Part shown: one piece after another, positions 1 to 8,593 of the stretch
How the letters are laid out: each line of letters opens with the position of its first letter
Position numbering within the stretch: the first letter of the stretch is position 1
The notes under the pieces: generated by a model
The model's input: only the letters and a program-made list of their open reading frames with translations
Told to the model about the DNA's origin: nothing
Database searches by the model: none
Translations under genes and position numbers: made by a program
Origin: Lysinibacillus odysseyi
Lineage (GTDB): Bacteria; Bacillota; Bacilli; Bacillales_A; Planococcaceae
DNA length: 64,000 bases
Direction: 5' to 3'
Assembly: GCA_014595895.1 (NCBI GenBank)
Contig: JABUKB010000005.1
Coordinates: 1 to 64,000, forward strand

Positions 1-57
1 ATGTATTAGGCACGCCGCCAGCGTTCGTCCTGAGCCAGGATCAAACTCTCCATAAAA
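1..57 (-). rRNA. 16S ribosomal RNA gene, 5' end only
   Basis: Read on the minus strand, this begins with TTTTATGGAGAGTTTGATCC and continues with the universal 27F site (CTGGCTCAG) and the conserved ACGAACGCTGGCGGC block, so it is the first ~57 nt of a 16S gene running off the left edge. The mature 5' end is set by analogy with Bacillales 16S and is good to a few bases. The leader and promoters just upstream make it the first gene of an rRNA operon. Confidence 0.97.
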
Positions 58-156
58 GTAGTTTGAAAGCTCATTTGCTTTGCTAGCGCTTCAACCGAAG
101 TTGAAGTCTTTAAGTGTTCGAGTTCATCACTCGAACTTGTATAATTAACGTTTACT

Positions 157-177
157 TGTTCAGTTTTCAAAGTTCAT
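157..177 (-). promoter_or_regulatory. rRNA leader boxA-like antitermination element
   Basis: On the minus strand this reads TGAACTTTGAAAACTGAACA, the element commonly found in Bacillales rRNA leaders and spacers and linked to Nus-factor antitermination. It lies between promoter P2 and the 16S 5' end, the expected place. Confidence 0.75.
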
Positions 178-203
178 GTTGTTCGTTTGCAGCGAACTTT
201 TAT

Positions 204-233
204 ATCATATCATCTATCCGAAGTCTTTGTCAA
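204..233 (-). promoter_or_regulatory. rRNA operon promoter P2 (proximal)
   Basis: Minus-strand -35 TTGACA (228-233) and -10 TATGAT (204-209) are 18 bp apart. Transcription would start near 197 and run through the boxA leader into 16S. Tandem promoters are the rule for Bacillales rrn operons. Confidence 0.8.
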
Positions 234-298
234 CATTTTTTGAAAAATAATTTCTATCTTTTAAAATCTGCGAGTCATTTCCCTTGGCGACTCCTATA

Positions 299-327
299 AT
301 AATACAGACTTCCGCTCTATTCGTCAA
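299..327 (-). promoter_or_regulatory. rRNA operon promoter P1 (distal)
   Basis: Minus-strand -35 TTGACG (322-327) and -10 TATTAT (299-304) are 17 bp apart, about 95 bp upstream of P2. Together with P2 this forms a tandem rrn promoter pair. Bases 331-393, between P1 and the next gene, hold nothing else I can support. Confidence 0.75.
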
Positions 328-393
328 TAGTTTTTTGATAAAAAATTATTCTTTTAATAGCTTCCTATTATATAGTCTAATAATTTCACTCTT

Positions 394-876
394 TTAATCA
401 ACGATATCCGCAAATTGCGCTTGTACTATTTTTGCTAAATCTTGAGGAGCAAGCTTTACCTGAAGCCCAATTTTCCCGCCACTCACAATCATGAAATCCA
501 ATTTTTGTGCTGTTTCAGCAATGTAAGTTGGAAATAACTTTTTCATGCCAATAGGCGAGCAACCGCCTCTTACATAACCTGTTACACCTAGCAAATCTTT
601 TGCTGCTAACATTTCAATTTTCTTTTCACGAACAACTTTAGCAGCTTTCTTTAAATCCAGTTCCTTATCCACAGGTATAACGAACACATAAAAATTTTTT
701 CCGCTTGTAGCCAATAAAGTTTTATGTACGTATGTTACGGAATAACCGATTTTTTCAGAAACCGTTAGACCATCCACTGATTCCCCTTCCTTTATTGCAT
801 AGCTTAATATCTCATGGGGCATTTTTTGTTGTTCTACTATACGCACGGCATTTGTCTTCACTACTTTTTTTGCCAT
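394..876 (-). CDS. ybaK: Cys-tRNA(Pro)/Cys-tRNA(Cys) deacylase, YbaK/EbsC family
   Basis: Single-domain 160-residue protein of the usual YbaK length. It is expected to hydrolyse Cys mischarged on tRNA(Pro), a cytosolic trans-editing step in translation quality control. Visible family hallmarks are the conserved Lys in HKTLL (Lys52) and the glycine-rich GGCSPIG segment (residues 104-110) of the editing pocket. Start ATG at 876 follows GGAAGGAG at good spacing. It is monocistronic, separated from the upstream metalloprotease gene by that gene's terminator, and transcribed toward the rRNA operon. Confidence 0.93.
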   Translation of the reverse strand: MAKKVVKTNAVRIVEQQKMPHEILSYAIKEGESVDGLTVSEKIGYSVTYVHKTLLATSGKNFYVFVIPVDKELDLKKAAKVVREKKIEMLAAKDLLGVTGYVRGGCSPIGMKKLFPTYIAETAQKLDFMIVSGGKIGLQVKLAPQDLAKIVQAQFADIVD

Positions 877-918
877 TCCCTTACTCCTTCCTGACGGTTT
901 GTATTTTTAATTAAAACA

Positions 919-960
919 CAAAAAAGACTATCTGTAAGTATTGAACCCACAAGATAATCT
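919..960 (-). terminator. Rho-independent terminator of the SprA-like gene
   Basis: On the minus strand an imperfect 11-12 bp stem (AGATTATCTTGT with ACAGATAGTCT, small mismatches) is followed by TTTTTTGTGTTTT. It begins just after the stop codon at 966. Confidence 0.7.
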
Positions 961-965
961 CTTTA

Positions 966-1817
966 TCACGCAGTTCTTGAGAAGCTAGGCTCATCGAATG
1001 AACGATAGTCATTCTTCACCATAGCCATATGCTTTGAATATCTCGAGTTAGCTAACTGAAAAGATCGTTGCTGTAAAATTTTTTTTAAATCTCCACTAAA
1101 CAACGAGGTCTGTGTCGCATCAAGCTTATCAAAATTACGGAGAAAACGCTCTGGCAACTCTACCGTTAAATCTTCATCTGCAAAGAGCCGCTCCTCTTCT
1201 GCCGTTCGTCCTTCAAGTTGCTGTCTAGCCATTTCTACTGTTGCCTGTTGCATGAGTGACGTTGCCGTAGCAGCTACACGCAAATCTTGGGGTGATGGCT
1301 CTGCTGGAGCTAGTGCAGCTGCTTTTACACGCTCTCCTATACTTAAAGTTTCCTCAGGTGTCCAGCCTTCTTTTATATGAATTGGTACTTCGCCGCCATT
1401 AATATAACGCTTATTGTCTGGTCCTTCTGTGTATGAATAAGAAACAGCTCCTGTTAAACTGCCACCAACCGCTTTATGTGCATTTTCATGTGCCATTACT
1501 TCTTTTTCTGTCATTTCAAGTTTTTTAATTTCTGCTTGGACTTGGGGGTTTCTTAATTCTTCTTTTTGGTCGTTTGAAGGTTGTACCCCCTCTTCTCTAC
1601 CCTTTTGTTCTTTTATGGCTTGATCGGCTGCATGAATATCTTTTTCTGTCTTCCCTGACAATAAATTTTCTAATGCTTCAAGCATTGGGTTTTTAGGCGC
1701 CTGATATTGCTGGTTTTTCCTGTACGCCTCCCCCATTTCTTTCCTTTGTATTGCTCTTTTGCGATTTTCAGCCTCTAATGCAGTATTCGTCGTCATCATC
1801 AGCGCAACTTTCATCAT
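966..1817 (-). CDS. SprA-type putative metalloprotease (CJM1_0395 family)
   Basis: 283 residues. The central block matches the SprA-related family: MAHENAHKAVGG contains a zinc-metalloprotease HExxH motif (H110, E111, H114), followed by the typical segment with Y-x-Y-T-x-G-P-D, NGGEVPI and a PSPQDLRVAATA stretch. The N-terminal ~100 residues are charged, low complexity and probably disordered. No signal peptide or membrane segment is seen. Start ATG-ATG at 1817 follows AGAGGAGGGATGAG. Substrate and role are unknown; the family is widespread in bacteria but little studied. It is monocistronic with its own terminator. Confidence 0.8.
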   Translation of the reverse strand: MMKVALMMTTNTALEAENRKRAIQRKEMGEAYRKNQQYQAPKNPMLEALENLLSGKTEKDIHAADQAIKEQKGREEGVQPSNDQKEELRNPQVQAEIKKLEMTEKEVMAHENAHKAVGGSLTGAVSYSYTEGPDNKRYINGGEVPIHIKEGWTPEETLSIGERVKAAALAPAEPSPQDLRVAATATSLMQQATVEMARQQLEGRTAEEERLFADEDLTVELPERFLRNFDKLDATQTSLFSGDLKKILQQRSFQLANSRYSKHMAMVKNDYRSFDEPSFSRTA

Positions 1818-2178
1818 CTCATCCCTCCTCTTTCCTGTATTGAAATATGTATCTTATTTTTATAGGTACAAAATGCGTACAATTATTTTCCACATTTTCA
1901 AAATTTATAAACTTCCTTAATAGTATTTTACTAAATATTATTTAAAACTCAATATTTGCCAAAAAAATACGATGAAAGTACGAGGATAATTTCTTGCTTA
2001 TTTCCTTATATATGCTTTTAATCACGTACTTTTATTTATATAATATACTTATTGATTATATAAATTATTAAATATTTTGAACTTTGATAGCACCTTATGA
2101 TTTAACAATCACTTAACAATTTCATTACACGAATGGAACTGACCATTTTTATAAAATTAGATGAAGGAAGGTTACACC
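1818..2178. other. AT-rich divergent intergenic region
   Basis: 361 bp between the minus-strand SprA-like gene and the plus-strand HemAT gene. It must hold both promoters. The DNA is very AT-rich with many TATA-like stretches. I cannot choose a -35/-10 pair with confidence for either gene, and no flagellar sigma-D promoter is clear ahead of the chemoreceptor. Confidence 0.5.
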
Positions 2179-3468
2179 ATGTTTTTTCAAAAAAAGGGCG
2201 TTCCGCAAGCGATCGACTTGGCAAATTTTCAGGTTCGCATTCAAATCGCTAACCCTAAAATTCAAAAACAGCTAAAAATGTTACGCTTTACAGAGCGTGA
2301 TTTACAATATTTAAAGGCTTTTGAACCTATTGTTCACAAGCATATTGAATCAATTGTTGATTATTTCTATGAAACACTCGGTTTAGAAGAAAGTCTTGTT
2401 AAAATTATTGATGACAATAGTAACGTTGAGCGTCTAAAAATTACTTTACATCAGCATATCAAAGAGATTTTCGGGGGGGTCATCGATCAGGAGTTTTTAG
2501 ACAAGCGCTACCGTATCGCAAGAGCGCATGTACGGATTGGACTAAAAACACAATGGTATATTGGTTCATTTCAGAATTTAATGACTTGCTTTATCCAATT
2601 AATTCGTACAGAAATCGAAAATCCAGCTGATCAATTTGCTTTAATGGAGGCAGTTTCTAAAATTCTTAATTTCGAGCAACAAGTTGTCCTCGAGACATTT
2701 GATGAAGTGTTAGAAAATACAAATCTACAAAATGTAGCGGAAAAAGAGGAGATCAGCAAAAAAATCATCGGCTCTTCAGAAAGCTTAGCTGCGATATCAG
2801 AACAGACGAATATAGCATTTCAGGAATTGCAAAGTCAGGCACAAGCCATTGCTGATATTGCTAAAATGACGGTGAGTCAATCCAGTACTGTCCAAGTAGA
2901 AGCCGAAACAGGAAAGACACGCATTGTGACACAGACAGATAGTATGAATTCCATTAATGAGTCAGTCGATTTAATCGCGAACGATATTCACTTATTAGTA
3001 GATTTATCTAGCCAAATGGGCACTATTTTAGGGATGGTTGAAAATATTGCCAATCAAACAAATTTATTATCATTAAATGCTGCCATTGAAGCGGCACGTG
3101 CGGGGGAAGCTGGAAAAGGCTTCGGTGTAGTGGCAACAGAGGTACGCAACCTATCTGTTCAAACGAAGCAGTCTACAGCAGATGTATCCGAGCTTCTAAA
3201 AAACACAACATCGCGTATACAAGTCCTAGAGTCGCGTTTAGGGGATGTTGTGAACAAGGTAACAGTCGGAGCAAGTAATATTGACCAAACCGCTTCTCAA
3301 TTTGATAAGATTTTAGGTTCCATTGAGCAATCGATGAATAAATTGGTGGAAATGGAAGAGAACATTCAGTTTGCTACCAGCACAATAGATGAATTAGCTG
3401 CTTCTTTTGAGGAGGTAACTCATTCTGCGGACAGACTTTCGCAAGTAGCGTTTGAATTGAATAAATAA
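2179..3468 (+). CDS. hemAT: Globin-coupled methyl-accepting chemotaxis protein (HemAT 1)
   Basis: 429 residues. The N-terminal ~180 residues form a haem-binding sensor globin; the proximal histidine is His117 in RAHVRIGLKTQWY. The C-terminal half is a soluble MCP signalling domain with the hairpin tip [20 protein letters not shown] and GKGFGVVATEVRNL. There is no transmembrane segment, so it should be a cytosolic aerotaxis/oxygen sensor that controls CheA. Start ATG 2179 is preferred over the in-frame ATG at 2161, because AAGGAAGG lies 7 nt upstream and the product then begins MFF, as in the second HemAT at 52953-54245. It ends in a strong terminator. Confidence 0.92.
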   Translation: MFFQKKGVPQAIDLANFQVRIQIANPKIQKQLKMLRFTERDLQYLKAFEPIVHKHIESIVDYFYETLGLEESLVKIIDDNSNVERLKITLHQHIKEIFGGVIDQEFLDKRYRIARAHVRIGLKTQWYIGSFQNLMTCFIQLIRTEIENPADQFALMEAVSKILNFEQQVVLETFDEVLENTNLQNVAEKEEISKKIIGSSESLAAISEQTNIAFQELQSQAQAIADIAKMTVSQSSTVQVEAETGKTRIVTQTDSMNSINESVDLIANDIHLLVDLSSQMGTILGMVENIANQTNLLSLNAAIEAARAGEAGKGFGVVATEVRNLSVQTKQSTADVSELLKNTTSRIQVLESRLGDVVNKVTVGASNIDQTASQFDKILGSIEQSMNKLVEMEENIQFATSTIDELAASFEEVTHSADRLSQVAFELNK

Positions 3469-3473
3469 GAGAC

Positions 3474-3506
3474 GAGCGGGCCGCTGTTGAGTGGGCCCGC
3501 TCTTTT
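3474..3506 (+). terminator. Rho-independent terminator after hemAT 1
   Basis: GC-rich stem GAGCGGGCC/GGGCCCGCTC with loop GCTGTTGAGT, then TTTT, starting 5 nt after the stop codon. Confidence 0.9.
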
Positions 3507-3582
3507 GTGCTTACAACCTCCTGAATAGCAGCACTTATGGTATATTAAACAATACATTAGGAAATAAAGGAGTTCGACATAT

Positions 3583-5775
3583 ATGGCAAAAAGTGTAGTT
3601 ATTGCTGAAAAACCTTCAGTAGCTCGTGATATAGCAAATGTCTTGAAATGCAACAAAAAAGGAAACGGCTTTTTAGAGGGCGACAAATACATCGTTACTT
3701 GGGCACTCGGACATCTTGTGACATTAGCGGACCCTGAAGCATATGACGTGAAATATAAAACATGGAATCTAGAAGATTTGCCCATGTTACCAGAACGTAT
3801 GAAGCTAGTAGTCATGAAACAAACAGGAAAGCAGTTCAATGCTGTAAAATCCCAACTAACACGCGGTGATGTCAATGAAGTAATCATTGCAACAGATGCA
3901 GGCCGTGAAGGTGAATTGGTGGCACGCTGGATTATTGAGAAGGTCAATGTCAAAAAGCCAATTAAACGGTTATGGATTTCATCGGTAACAGATAAAGCAA
4001 TTAAGGATGGCTTTGCTAATCTAAAGCCTGGCAAACAATACGAGAATTTATATGCAGCCGCAGTGGCACGTTCAGAAGCAGATTGGTATATCGGTCTAAA
4101 TGCTACGCGTGCTTTAACAACACGTTTTAACGCACAATTAAACTGCGGTCGTGTTCAAACACCTGTAGTTGCAATGGTGGCAGCCCGTGAAGATGAAATT
4201 AAAAACTTTAAAGCTCAAACCTATTACGGTATTGAGGCTCAAACAATTGATAATCTAAAACTTACTTGGCAAGATACAAAAGGCAATAGTCGAAGCTTCG
4301 ATAAAGATAAAGTAGACGCTCTTGTAAAAAAATTAGGTAACGGTAATGCAACTGTTATTGAAATCGAGCGTAAACCTAAAAAGTCTTTCGCTCCCGGACT
4401 TTATGATTTAACAGAGCTACAACGCGATGCCAATAAAATTTTCGGCTATTCTGCGAAGGAAACGTTAAATATTATGCAAAAGCTGTACGAGCAACATAAA
4501 GTATTAACTTACCCTCGTACAGATTCCAGATTTATTTCAAGTGATATTGTAGCAACATTGCCCGAACGATTAAAAGCATGCGGAATCGGCGAATATCGCT
4601 CACTTGCTAATAAAGTGCTGACTAAGCCAATTAAAGTTACGAAAGCGTTTGTAGATGATTCTAAAGTATCAGATCATCATGCCATTATTCCAACAGAAGA
4701 GTATGTAAACTTTTCGAACTTTAACGATAAAGAACGTAAAATCTATGATTTAGTTATAAAACGTTTCTTAGCAGTATTATATCCTGCACATGAGTTTGAA
4801 CAATTAACGCTGCGCGCAAAGATTGGTGATGAAAATTTTATTGCTAAAGGAAAATCCATTGTGACAGCTGGCTGGAAGGAAGTATATGAAAACCGCTTTG
4901 ATGAGGAAGAAAATACAGATGATGTAAAAGAGCAGGTGTTTCCTCGTATCGAAAAAGGCGATACATTAAATGTACGCTTAATTGCTCAAACATCCGGTCA
5001 AACGAAGCCACCGGCACGCTTTACGGAAGCGACTTTATTGTCTGCAATGGAAAATCCGACAAAGTATTTGCAAACAAACGATAAACAGCTTGCAGATACG
5101 CTGAAATCTACTGGTGGATTGGGGACGGTCGCAACACGTGCAGACATTATTGACAAGCTGTTTAATTCATTTATGATTGAACAGCGTGGCGGCAAAGAGA
5201 TTTACATTACGTCAAAAGGTCGTCAGCTACTAGATTTAGTACCAGAAGAATTACGCTCCCCTGCTACAACTGCTGAATGGGAACAAAAGTTAGAATTAAT
5301 CGCAAAAGGCAAGTTGAAGAAAGAAGTATTTATCAATGAGATGAAGCAGCATACACAAAATATTGTTGCAGAAATCAAAGCAAGCGATAAAAAATATAAG
5401 CACGATAATATTTCAACAAAATCATGTCCTGACTGTGGCAAACCTATGCTTGAGGTCAATGGTAAAAAAGGAAAAATGCTTGTTTGTCAAGATCGTGAAT
5501 GCGGGCATAAGAAAAATGTAGCGCGTGTAACCAATGCCCGTTGTCCTCAATGTAAGAAAAAGCTTGAATTACGTGGGGAAGGCGATGGCCAAATTTTTGT
5601 ATGTAAGTGTGGACATCGTGAAAAATTATCTGCTTTCGAAGCGCGCCGTAAAAAAGAAGGTGGCGGTAAAGTAGATAAACGAAGTGTGCAGAAGTATCTG
5701 AAGCAGCAAGAGAAAGAGGCGGAGCCATTAAATAATCCATTTGCTGATTTACTGAAAGGCTTCAAATCTGAATAG
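3583..5775 (+). CDS. topB: DNA topoisomerase III
   Basis: Type IA topoisomerase of 730 residues, close to Bacillus TopB. The Toprim domain is at the N-terminus (AEKPS with Glu9; ATDAGREGE with Asp105 for Mg2+), then the cleavage domain with active-site Tyr310 in TYPRTDSR. From about residue 610 there are two cysteine clusters, CPDCGK...CQDRECG and CPQCKKK...CKCG, which look like topoisomerase zinc ribbons. It resolves single-stranded and recombination intermediates without ATP. Start ATG 3583 follows AAAGGAG. It appears monocistronic between two terminators. Confidence 0.96.
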   Translation: MAKSVVIAEKPSVARDIANVLKCNKKGNGFLEGDKYIVTWALGHLVTLADPEAYDVKYKTWNLEDLPMLPERMKLVVMKQTGKQFNAVKSQLTRGDVNEVIIATDAGREGELVARWIIEKVNVKKPIKRLWISSVTDKAIKDGFANLKPGKQYENLYAAAVARSEADWYIGLNATRALTTRFNAQLNCGRVQTPVVAMVAAREDEIKNFKAQTYYGIEAQTIDNLKLTWQDTKGNSRSFDKDKVDALVKKLGNGNATVIEIERKPKKSFAPGLYDLTELQRDANKIFGYSAKETLNIMQKLYEQHKVLTYPRTDSRFISSDIVATLPERLKACGIGEYRSLANKVLTKPIKVTKAFVDDSKVSDHHAIIPTEEYVNFSNFNDKERKIYDLVIKRFLAVLYPAHEFEQLTLRAKIGDENFIAKGKSIVTAGWKEVYENRFDEEENTDDVKEQVFPRIEKGDTLNVRLIAQTSGQTKPPARFTEATLLSAMENPTKYLQTNDKQLADTLKSTGGLGTVATRADIIDKLFNSFMIEQRGGKEIYITSKGRQLLDLVPEELRSPATTAEWEQKLELIAKGKLKKEVFINEMKQHTQNIVAEIKASDKKYKHDNISTKSCPDCGKPMLEVNGKKGKMLVCQDRECGHKKNVARVTNARCPQCKKKLELRGEGDGQIFVCKCGHREKLSAFEARRKKEGGGKVDKRSVQKYLKQQEKEAEPLNNPFADLLKGFKSE

Positions 5776-5803
5776 AGGTTAAACAGAGACACAGCTAACG
5801 GCG

Positions 5804-5843
5804 GTAGCACAAACCATGACCAGGGTTTGTGCTACTGTTTTTT
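5804..5843 (+). terminator. Rho-independent terminator after topB
   Basis: Perfect 12-bp stem GTAGCACAAACC/GGTTTGTGCTAC with a 7-nt loop, followed by TGTTTTTTAT. Confidence 0.92.
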
Positions 5844-5898
5844 ATATATTTTAAAAACCTCCCTAATGTAATTCGACTACATCATCCCCTTCTCTCAA

Positions 5899-5934
5899 GT
5901 CTCTGCAAGTACGTGTGTTTGCAGAGACCTTTTT
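5899..5934 (+). terminator. Second terminator-like hairpin before the LysE gene
   Basis: 10-bp perfect stem GTCTCTGCAA/TTGCAGAGAC, loop of 10 nt, then CTTTTT. It lies upstream of the proposed promoter of the next gene (-35 at 5939), so it is probably a back-up terminator for topB rather than an attenuator. Confidence 0.7.
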
Positions 5935-5938
5935 CGTA

Positions 5939-5967
5939 TTGCGAATTTTCAGTTTACGGATTACAAT
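5939..5967 (+). promoter_or_regulatory. Probable sigma-A promoter of the LysE-family gene
   Basis: -35 TTGCGA (5939-5944), 17-bp spacer, -10 TACAAT (5962-5967), about 30 nt upstream of the start codon. Placed by sequence only. Confidence 0.55.
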
Positions 5968-5997
5968 TGAAAATAAAATTTCAACGGAGGGATAAAG

Positions 5998-6615
5998 ATG
6001 GATAATTATTTATTTTACATCGTCATGTGTATGCTGCTTATTATTCTACCGGGACCGGACACAGCCATCGTTACGAAAAATACGTTAACGGTGAATCACA
6101 GTTCGGGCGTTAAAACGATGGTTGGCACTTTGTCAGCTTTATTCATCCATACATCAGCCGCCGCTTTAGGGCTATCTGCTATCTTAGTAAAATCAGCGTG
6201 GCTATTTACAATCATTAAGTATGTAGGAGCCGTCTACTTAATTTATTTAGGTGCAAAAACATTGATTGCTCTCAGAAAGCGAAAAGCGCAAACAGTTGAT
6301 GCTGTAGCGGATCCAAAAAAGAGCTCGTTCTTTTTGCAAGGTTTCCTTACGAATTTATTGAATCCAAAAGTGGCCGTCTTTTTTTTAACCTTCTTACCGC
6401 AATTTGTAGCCACGGGCACAAATCCATTAGTGCCCTTTTTTATACTAGGCATTACGTACATTATCCTAACGGCTATTTGGTTTGTCTTTTATATTTTCCT
6501 GTTGCATCAAATCCGTCAATTTATGAACCGTCCAACTACACAAAAAGTGATGGAACTCGTAACAGGCACTGTGTTGATTGGCTTTGGCATTAAGCTTGCA
6601 TTCGAAAAAGCATGA
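5998..6615 (+). CDS. LysE/RhtB-family amino-acid exporter
   Basis: 205 residues with about six hydrophobic segments, the standard LysE/RhtB size and topology. The N-terminal LPGPDTA motif (residues 17-23) and the internal FLTNLLNPKVAVFFLTFLPQF are classical for the family. It should be a proton-driven inner-membrane exporter of amino acids or related metabolites; the substrate cannot be read from sequence. Start ATG 5998 follows GGAGGGATAAAG. It is monocistronic with its own promoter and terminator. Confidence 0.9.
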   Translation: MDNYLFYIVMCMLLIILPGPDTAIVTKNTLTVNHSSGVKTMVGTLSALFIHTSAAALGLSAILVKSAWLFTIIKYVGAVYLIYLGAKTLIALRKRKAQTVDAVADPKKSSFFLQGFLTNLLNPKVAVFFLTFLPQFVATGTNPLVPFFILGITYIILTAIWFVFYIFLLHQIRQFMNRPTTQKVMELVTGTVLIGFGIKLAFEKA

Positions 6616-6622
6616 CCTCTTG

Positions 6623-6656
6623 GCACCTCGGCATTAGAACGCGAGGTGCTTTTTTA
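6623..6656 (+). terminator. Rho-independent terminator after the LysE gene
   Basis: 8-bp stem GCACCTCG/CGAGGTGC with an 11-nt loop, followed by TTTTTTATC. Confidence 0.9.
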
Positions 6657-6946
6657 TCTCTTTTCGCAAGTTTCACAATTTTGCCATGTCTATATTGGTG
6701 TGATTTGTAAACATAAAATAGTAAAAATCCCCTCCCCCTAAAAAGTTACCTCTCTCTAACCCTTTATTTTTATTCATTTATTGGCAACCCCTTCTTGTTT
6801 TCTATGCTCTAAAATTATCAATTTGTATAAAACCCTCTCCCTTTATTTGGATTTTATTAACAATTTTTCTACATTCCATGACTTTCTTTTTACATGGAAG
6901 TGATTATGATTAAAGTAATAAATTAATCCAAAAGGAGCAGTTTGAC
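6657..6946. other. AT-rich intergenic region without a recognised gene
   Basis: 290 bp, C/T-rich on the plus strand in its first half. An inverted repeat TTCCATG...CATGGAA lies near 6873-6900, just upstream of the next gene. The promoter of that gene must be here, but I cannot pick a convincing -35/-10 pair, and no small ORF with a good ribosome binding site is visible. Confidence 0.45.
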
Positions 6947-7993
6947 ATGACGACTAAAGTAGTGTTTTTTGAGGTGCCTGGTGGAACGGATAAATGGTTG
7001 AATGGTTATCGTAAGGATACTATGCCTATGGTGGATGCATTGAAAAAACGTGGTCAGGATGCAGAGGTTATCTTTTTTGATATTGAGAAGAAGGACGAAA
7101 TTTTTGAATATGTCAAAGAACATGCCATTGCTTATGTGTCTCGCATCAATCCCGGTAACTTAAAGCATGAGGCGGAGTACTTTGAGATGCTACGCGAGCT
7201 TTGCGATGCAGGTGTGATTGGTATGCCCCACCCTGACGCTATGATTGGCTACGGGGCTAAAGATGCCTTGGTGAAACTTCGCCATACAACACTTGTACCA
7301 GAAGATACATTTGCCTATTACACGGTAGCGGAATTTAAAGAAATGTTTCCAACCAGCCTATTACATGGGGAGCGTGTCTTAAAACAAAACCGCGGTTCGA
7401 CAGGTGAAGGGATTTGGCGTGTGCAATTAGTGGATGAACTCCCTGCAGATACTCAATCTATCCCTCTCGATACCCAAATTAAATGTACAGAAGCCAAGGA
7501 CAATCATGTAGAATACCATGAGCTCGGTGCTTTTATGGCTTTCTGCGAGCAATACATCATGGGCGCAAACGGGATGTTAGTCGACATGCCATTTTTACCG
7601 CGCATTAAAGAAGGCGAAATCCGTCTATTGATGCTACGTGATAAGCCTGTAAATGTCGTTCATAAAAAGCCTGCAGCCGATGCGGATGCATTTAGCGCTA
7701 CCCTCTTCTCCGGCGCGCAATATCGTTATGATGCACCGGAAGACTGGGCTCCATTGGTAGACAGCTTCCTACAGCAACTGCCTGACGTAACGGCCTTATT
7801 AGGCGGCTATGATTTACCGTTAATTTGGACTGCTGATTTTATTTTAGATACGGACGAAAATGGCCAAGATGCTTATATTTTAGGGGAGATGAATTGCTCT
7901 TGTGTGGGCTTTACCTCTCAGTTAGAGCTGGCAGAGGATGTCGCGCAGGAAATTATCGCCTGTCTTGGCTGCCATACAGAAGTTGCAATTTAA
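6947..7993 (+). CDS. Cj0069-family protein, ATP-grasp-like
   Basis: 348 residues, soluble. The layout suggests an ATP-grasp fold: an N-terminal VVFFEVPGGTDKW segment, a central HTTLVPEDTF linker, a LKQNRGSTGEGIWRV stretch resembling an ATP-grasp lysine/glycine-rich loop, and a C-terminal LGEMNCSCVGFTSQ that could supply Mg-binding Glu/Asn. This matches what is annotated as the Cj0069 family as I recall it; function is unknown, but ligase activity on an amino-acid or peptide-like substrate is possible. Start ATG 6947 follows AAAAGGAG. It is monocistronic. The family assignment is from memory and not proven. Confidence 0.6.
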   Translation: MTTKVVFFEVPGGTDKWLNGYRKDTMPMVDALKKRGQDAEVIFFDIEKKDEIFEYVKEHAIAYVSRINPGNLKHEAEYFEMLRELCDAGVIGMPHPDAMIGYGAKDALVKLRHTTLVPEDTFAYYTVAEFKEMFPTSLLHGERVLKQNRGSTGEGIWRVQLVDELPADTQSIPLDTQIKCTEAKDNHVEYHELGAFMAFCEQYIMGANGMLVDMPFLPRIKEGEIRLLMLRDKPVNVVHKKPAADADAFSATLFSGAQYRYDAPEDWAPLVDSFLQQLPDVTALLGGYDLPLIWTADFILDTDENGQDAYILGEMNCSCVGFTSQLELAEDVAQEIIACLGCHTEVAI

Positions 7994-7998
7994 TGAAA

Positions 7999-8034
7999 CG
8001 AAAGAACCACCTAGGCATCTAGGTGGTTCTTTCG
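7999..8034. terminator. Bidirectional terminator between convergent genes
   Basis: Perfect 16-bp inverted repeat CGAAAGAACCACCTAG/CTAGGTGGTTCTTTCG around GCAT. T-rich flanks on both sides would let it serve the plus-strand gene ending at 7993 and the minus-strand flavin reductase ending at 8064. Confidence 0.85.
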
Positions 8035-8063
8035 CTATAAGAGTGAAATATTCCAGACGTCCG

Positions 8064-8579
8064 TTACGCTGTTGCAACAGGCACGACTTGCACTAGCTGC
8101 GATTCTAATCTTGTACGTTCCTCTTCCTGGATGACAAACCCCTGTGCTGTACGCTCGATTGCTTTATCGACTACATACACTCCCTGTAAAATCGTTGTAG
8201 CCCCCAGAACAGATAATACAGGCTTTAATGCATATTCAATAGCCAATAAATGATGAACCGATCCTCCGACTGCAACCGGAATAATCGTTTTGTTTTCCAA
8301 GCCTTTTTGCGGCAGCAAATCTAAATATGTTTTTAGCACCCCTGTATACGATGCTTTATAGACTGGCGTTAAGATAATAACTACATCCGCTTTCGCTACT
8401 TTTTCATTGGCTGCTTGAATTGTTGCATTCGTGTAATCAGCTGTAATCAGCGCTTCTGCTGGCAGTTTATACACTTCAATCACTGCTGCATCCTCTACGC
8501 GCTTTTGTATAAATTGCTGAATGGCAGTGACTCTTGAAGTCTCGCTATTCGTTCCATTAATAATCACTACTTTGGCCAT
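8064..8579 (-). CDS. NAD(P)H-dependent FMN reductase, SsuE-like
   Basis: 171 residues of flavodoxin-like fold. The N-terminal phosphate-binding loop is INGTNSETSR, and SsuE-type features follow (LTPVYKASYTGVLKTYLDLLPQ and the VGGSVHHLLAIEYALKPVL helix). It should reduce FMN with NAD(P)H and hand it to the two-component monooxygenase encoded just upstream (14-nt gap, same strand), which needs free FMNH2. The role is therefore probably sulfur or other organic-compound scavenging, as with ssuD/ssuE-type pairs. The start is preceded by a GGGGGAG-type site. Confidence 0.88.
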   Translation of the reverse strand: MAKVVIINGTNSETSRVTAIQQFIQKRVEDAAVIEVYKLPAEALITADYTNATIQAANEKVAKADVVIILTPVYKASYTGVLKTYLDLLPQKGLENKTIIPVAVGGSVHHLLAIEYALKPVLSVLGATTILQGVYVVDKAIERTAQGFVIQEEERTRLESQLVQVVPVATA

Positions 8580-8593
8580 TTTTTCTCCCCCTA

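Noticed and set aside
3420-4034. 204-codon open frame antisense to the start of topB
   Set aside because: It lies opposite well-conserved topB codons, has no ribosome binding site, and its translation looks like noise. It is a codon-bias shadow.
5899-5934. Attenuator of the LysE gene
   Set aside because: The hairpin lies upstream of the best promoter (5939-5967), so it would not be in the LysE transcript. A second topB terminator is simpler.
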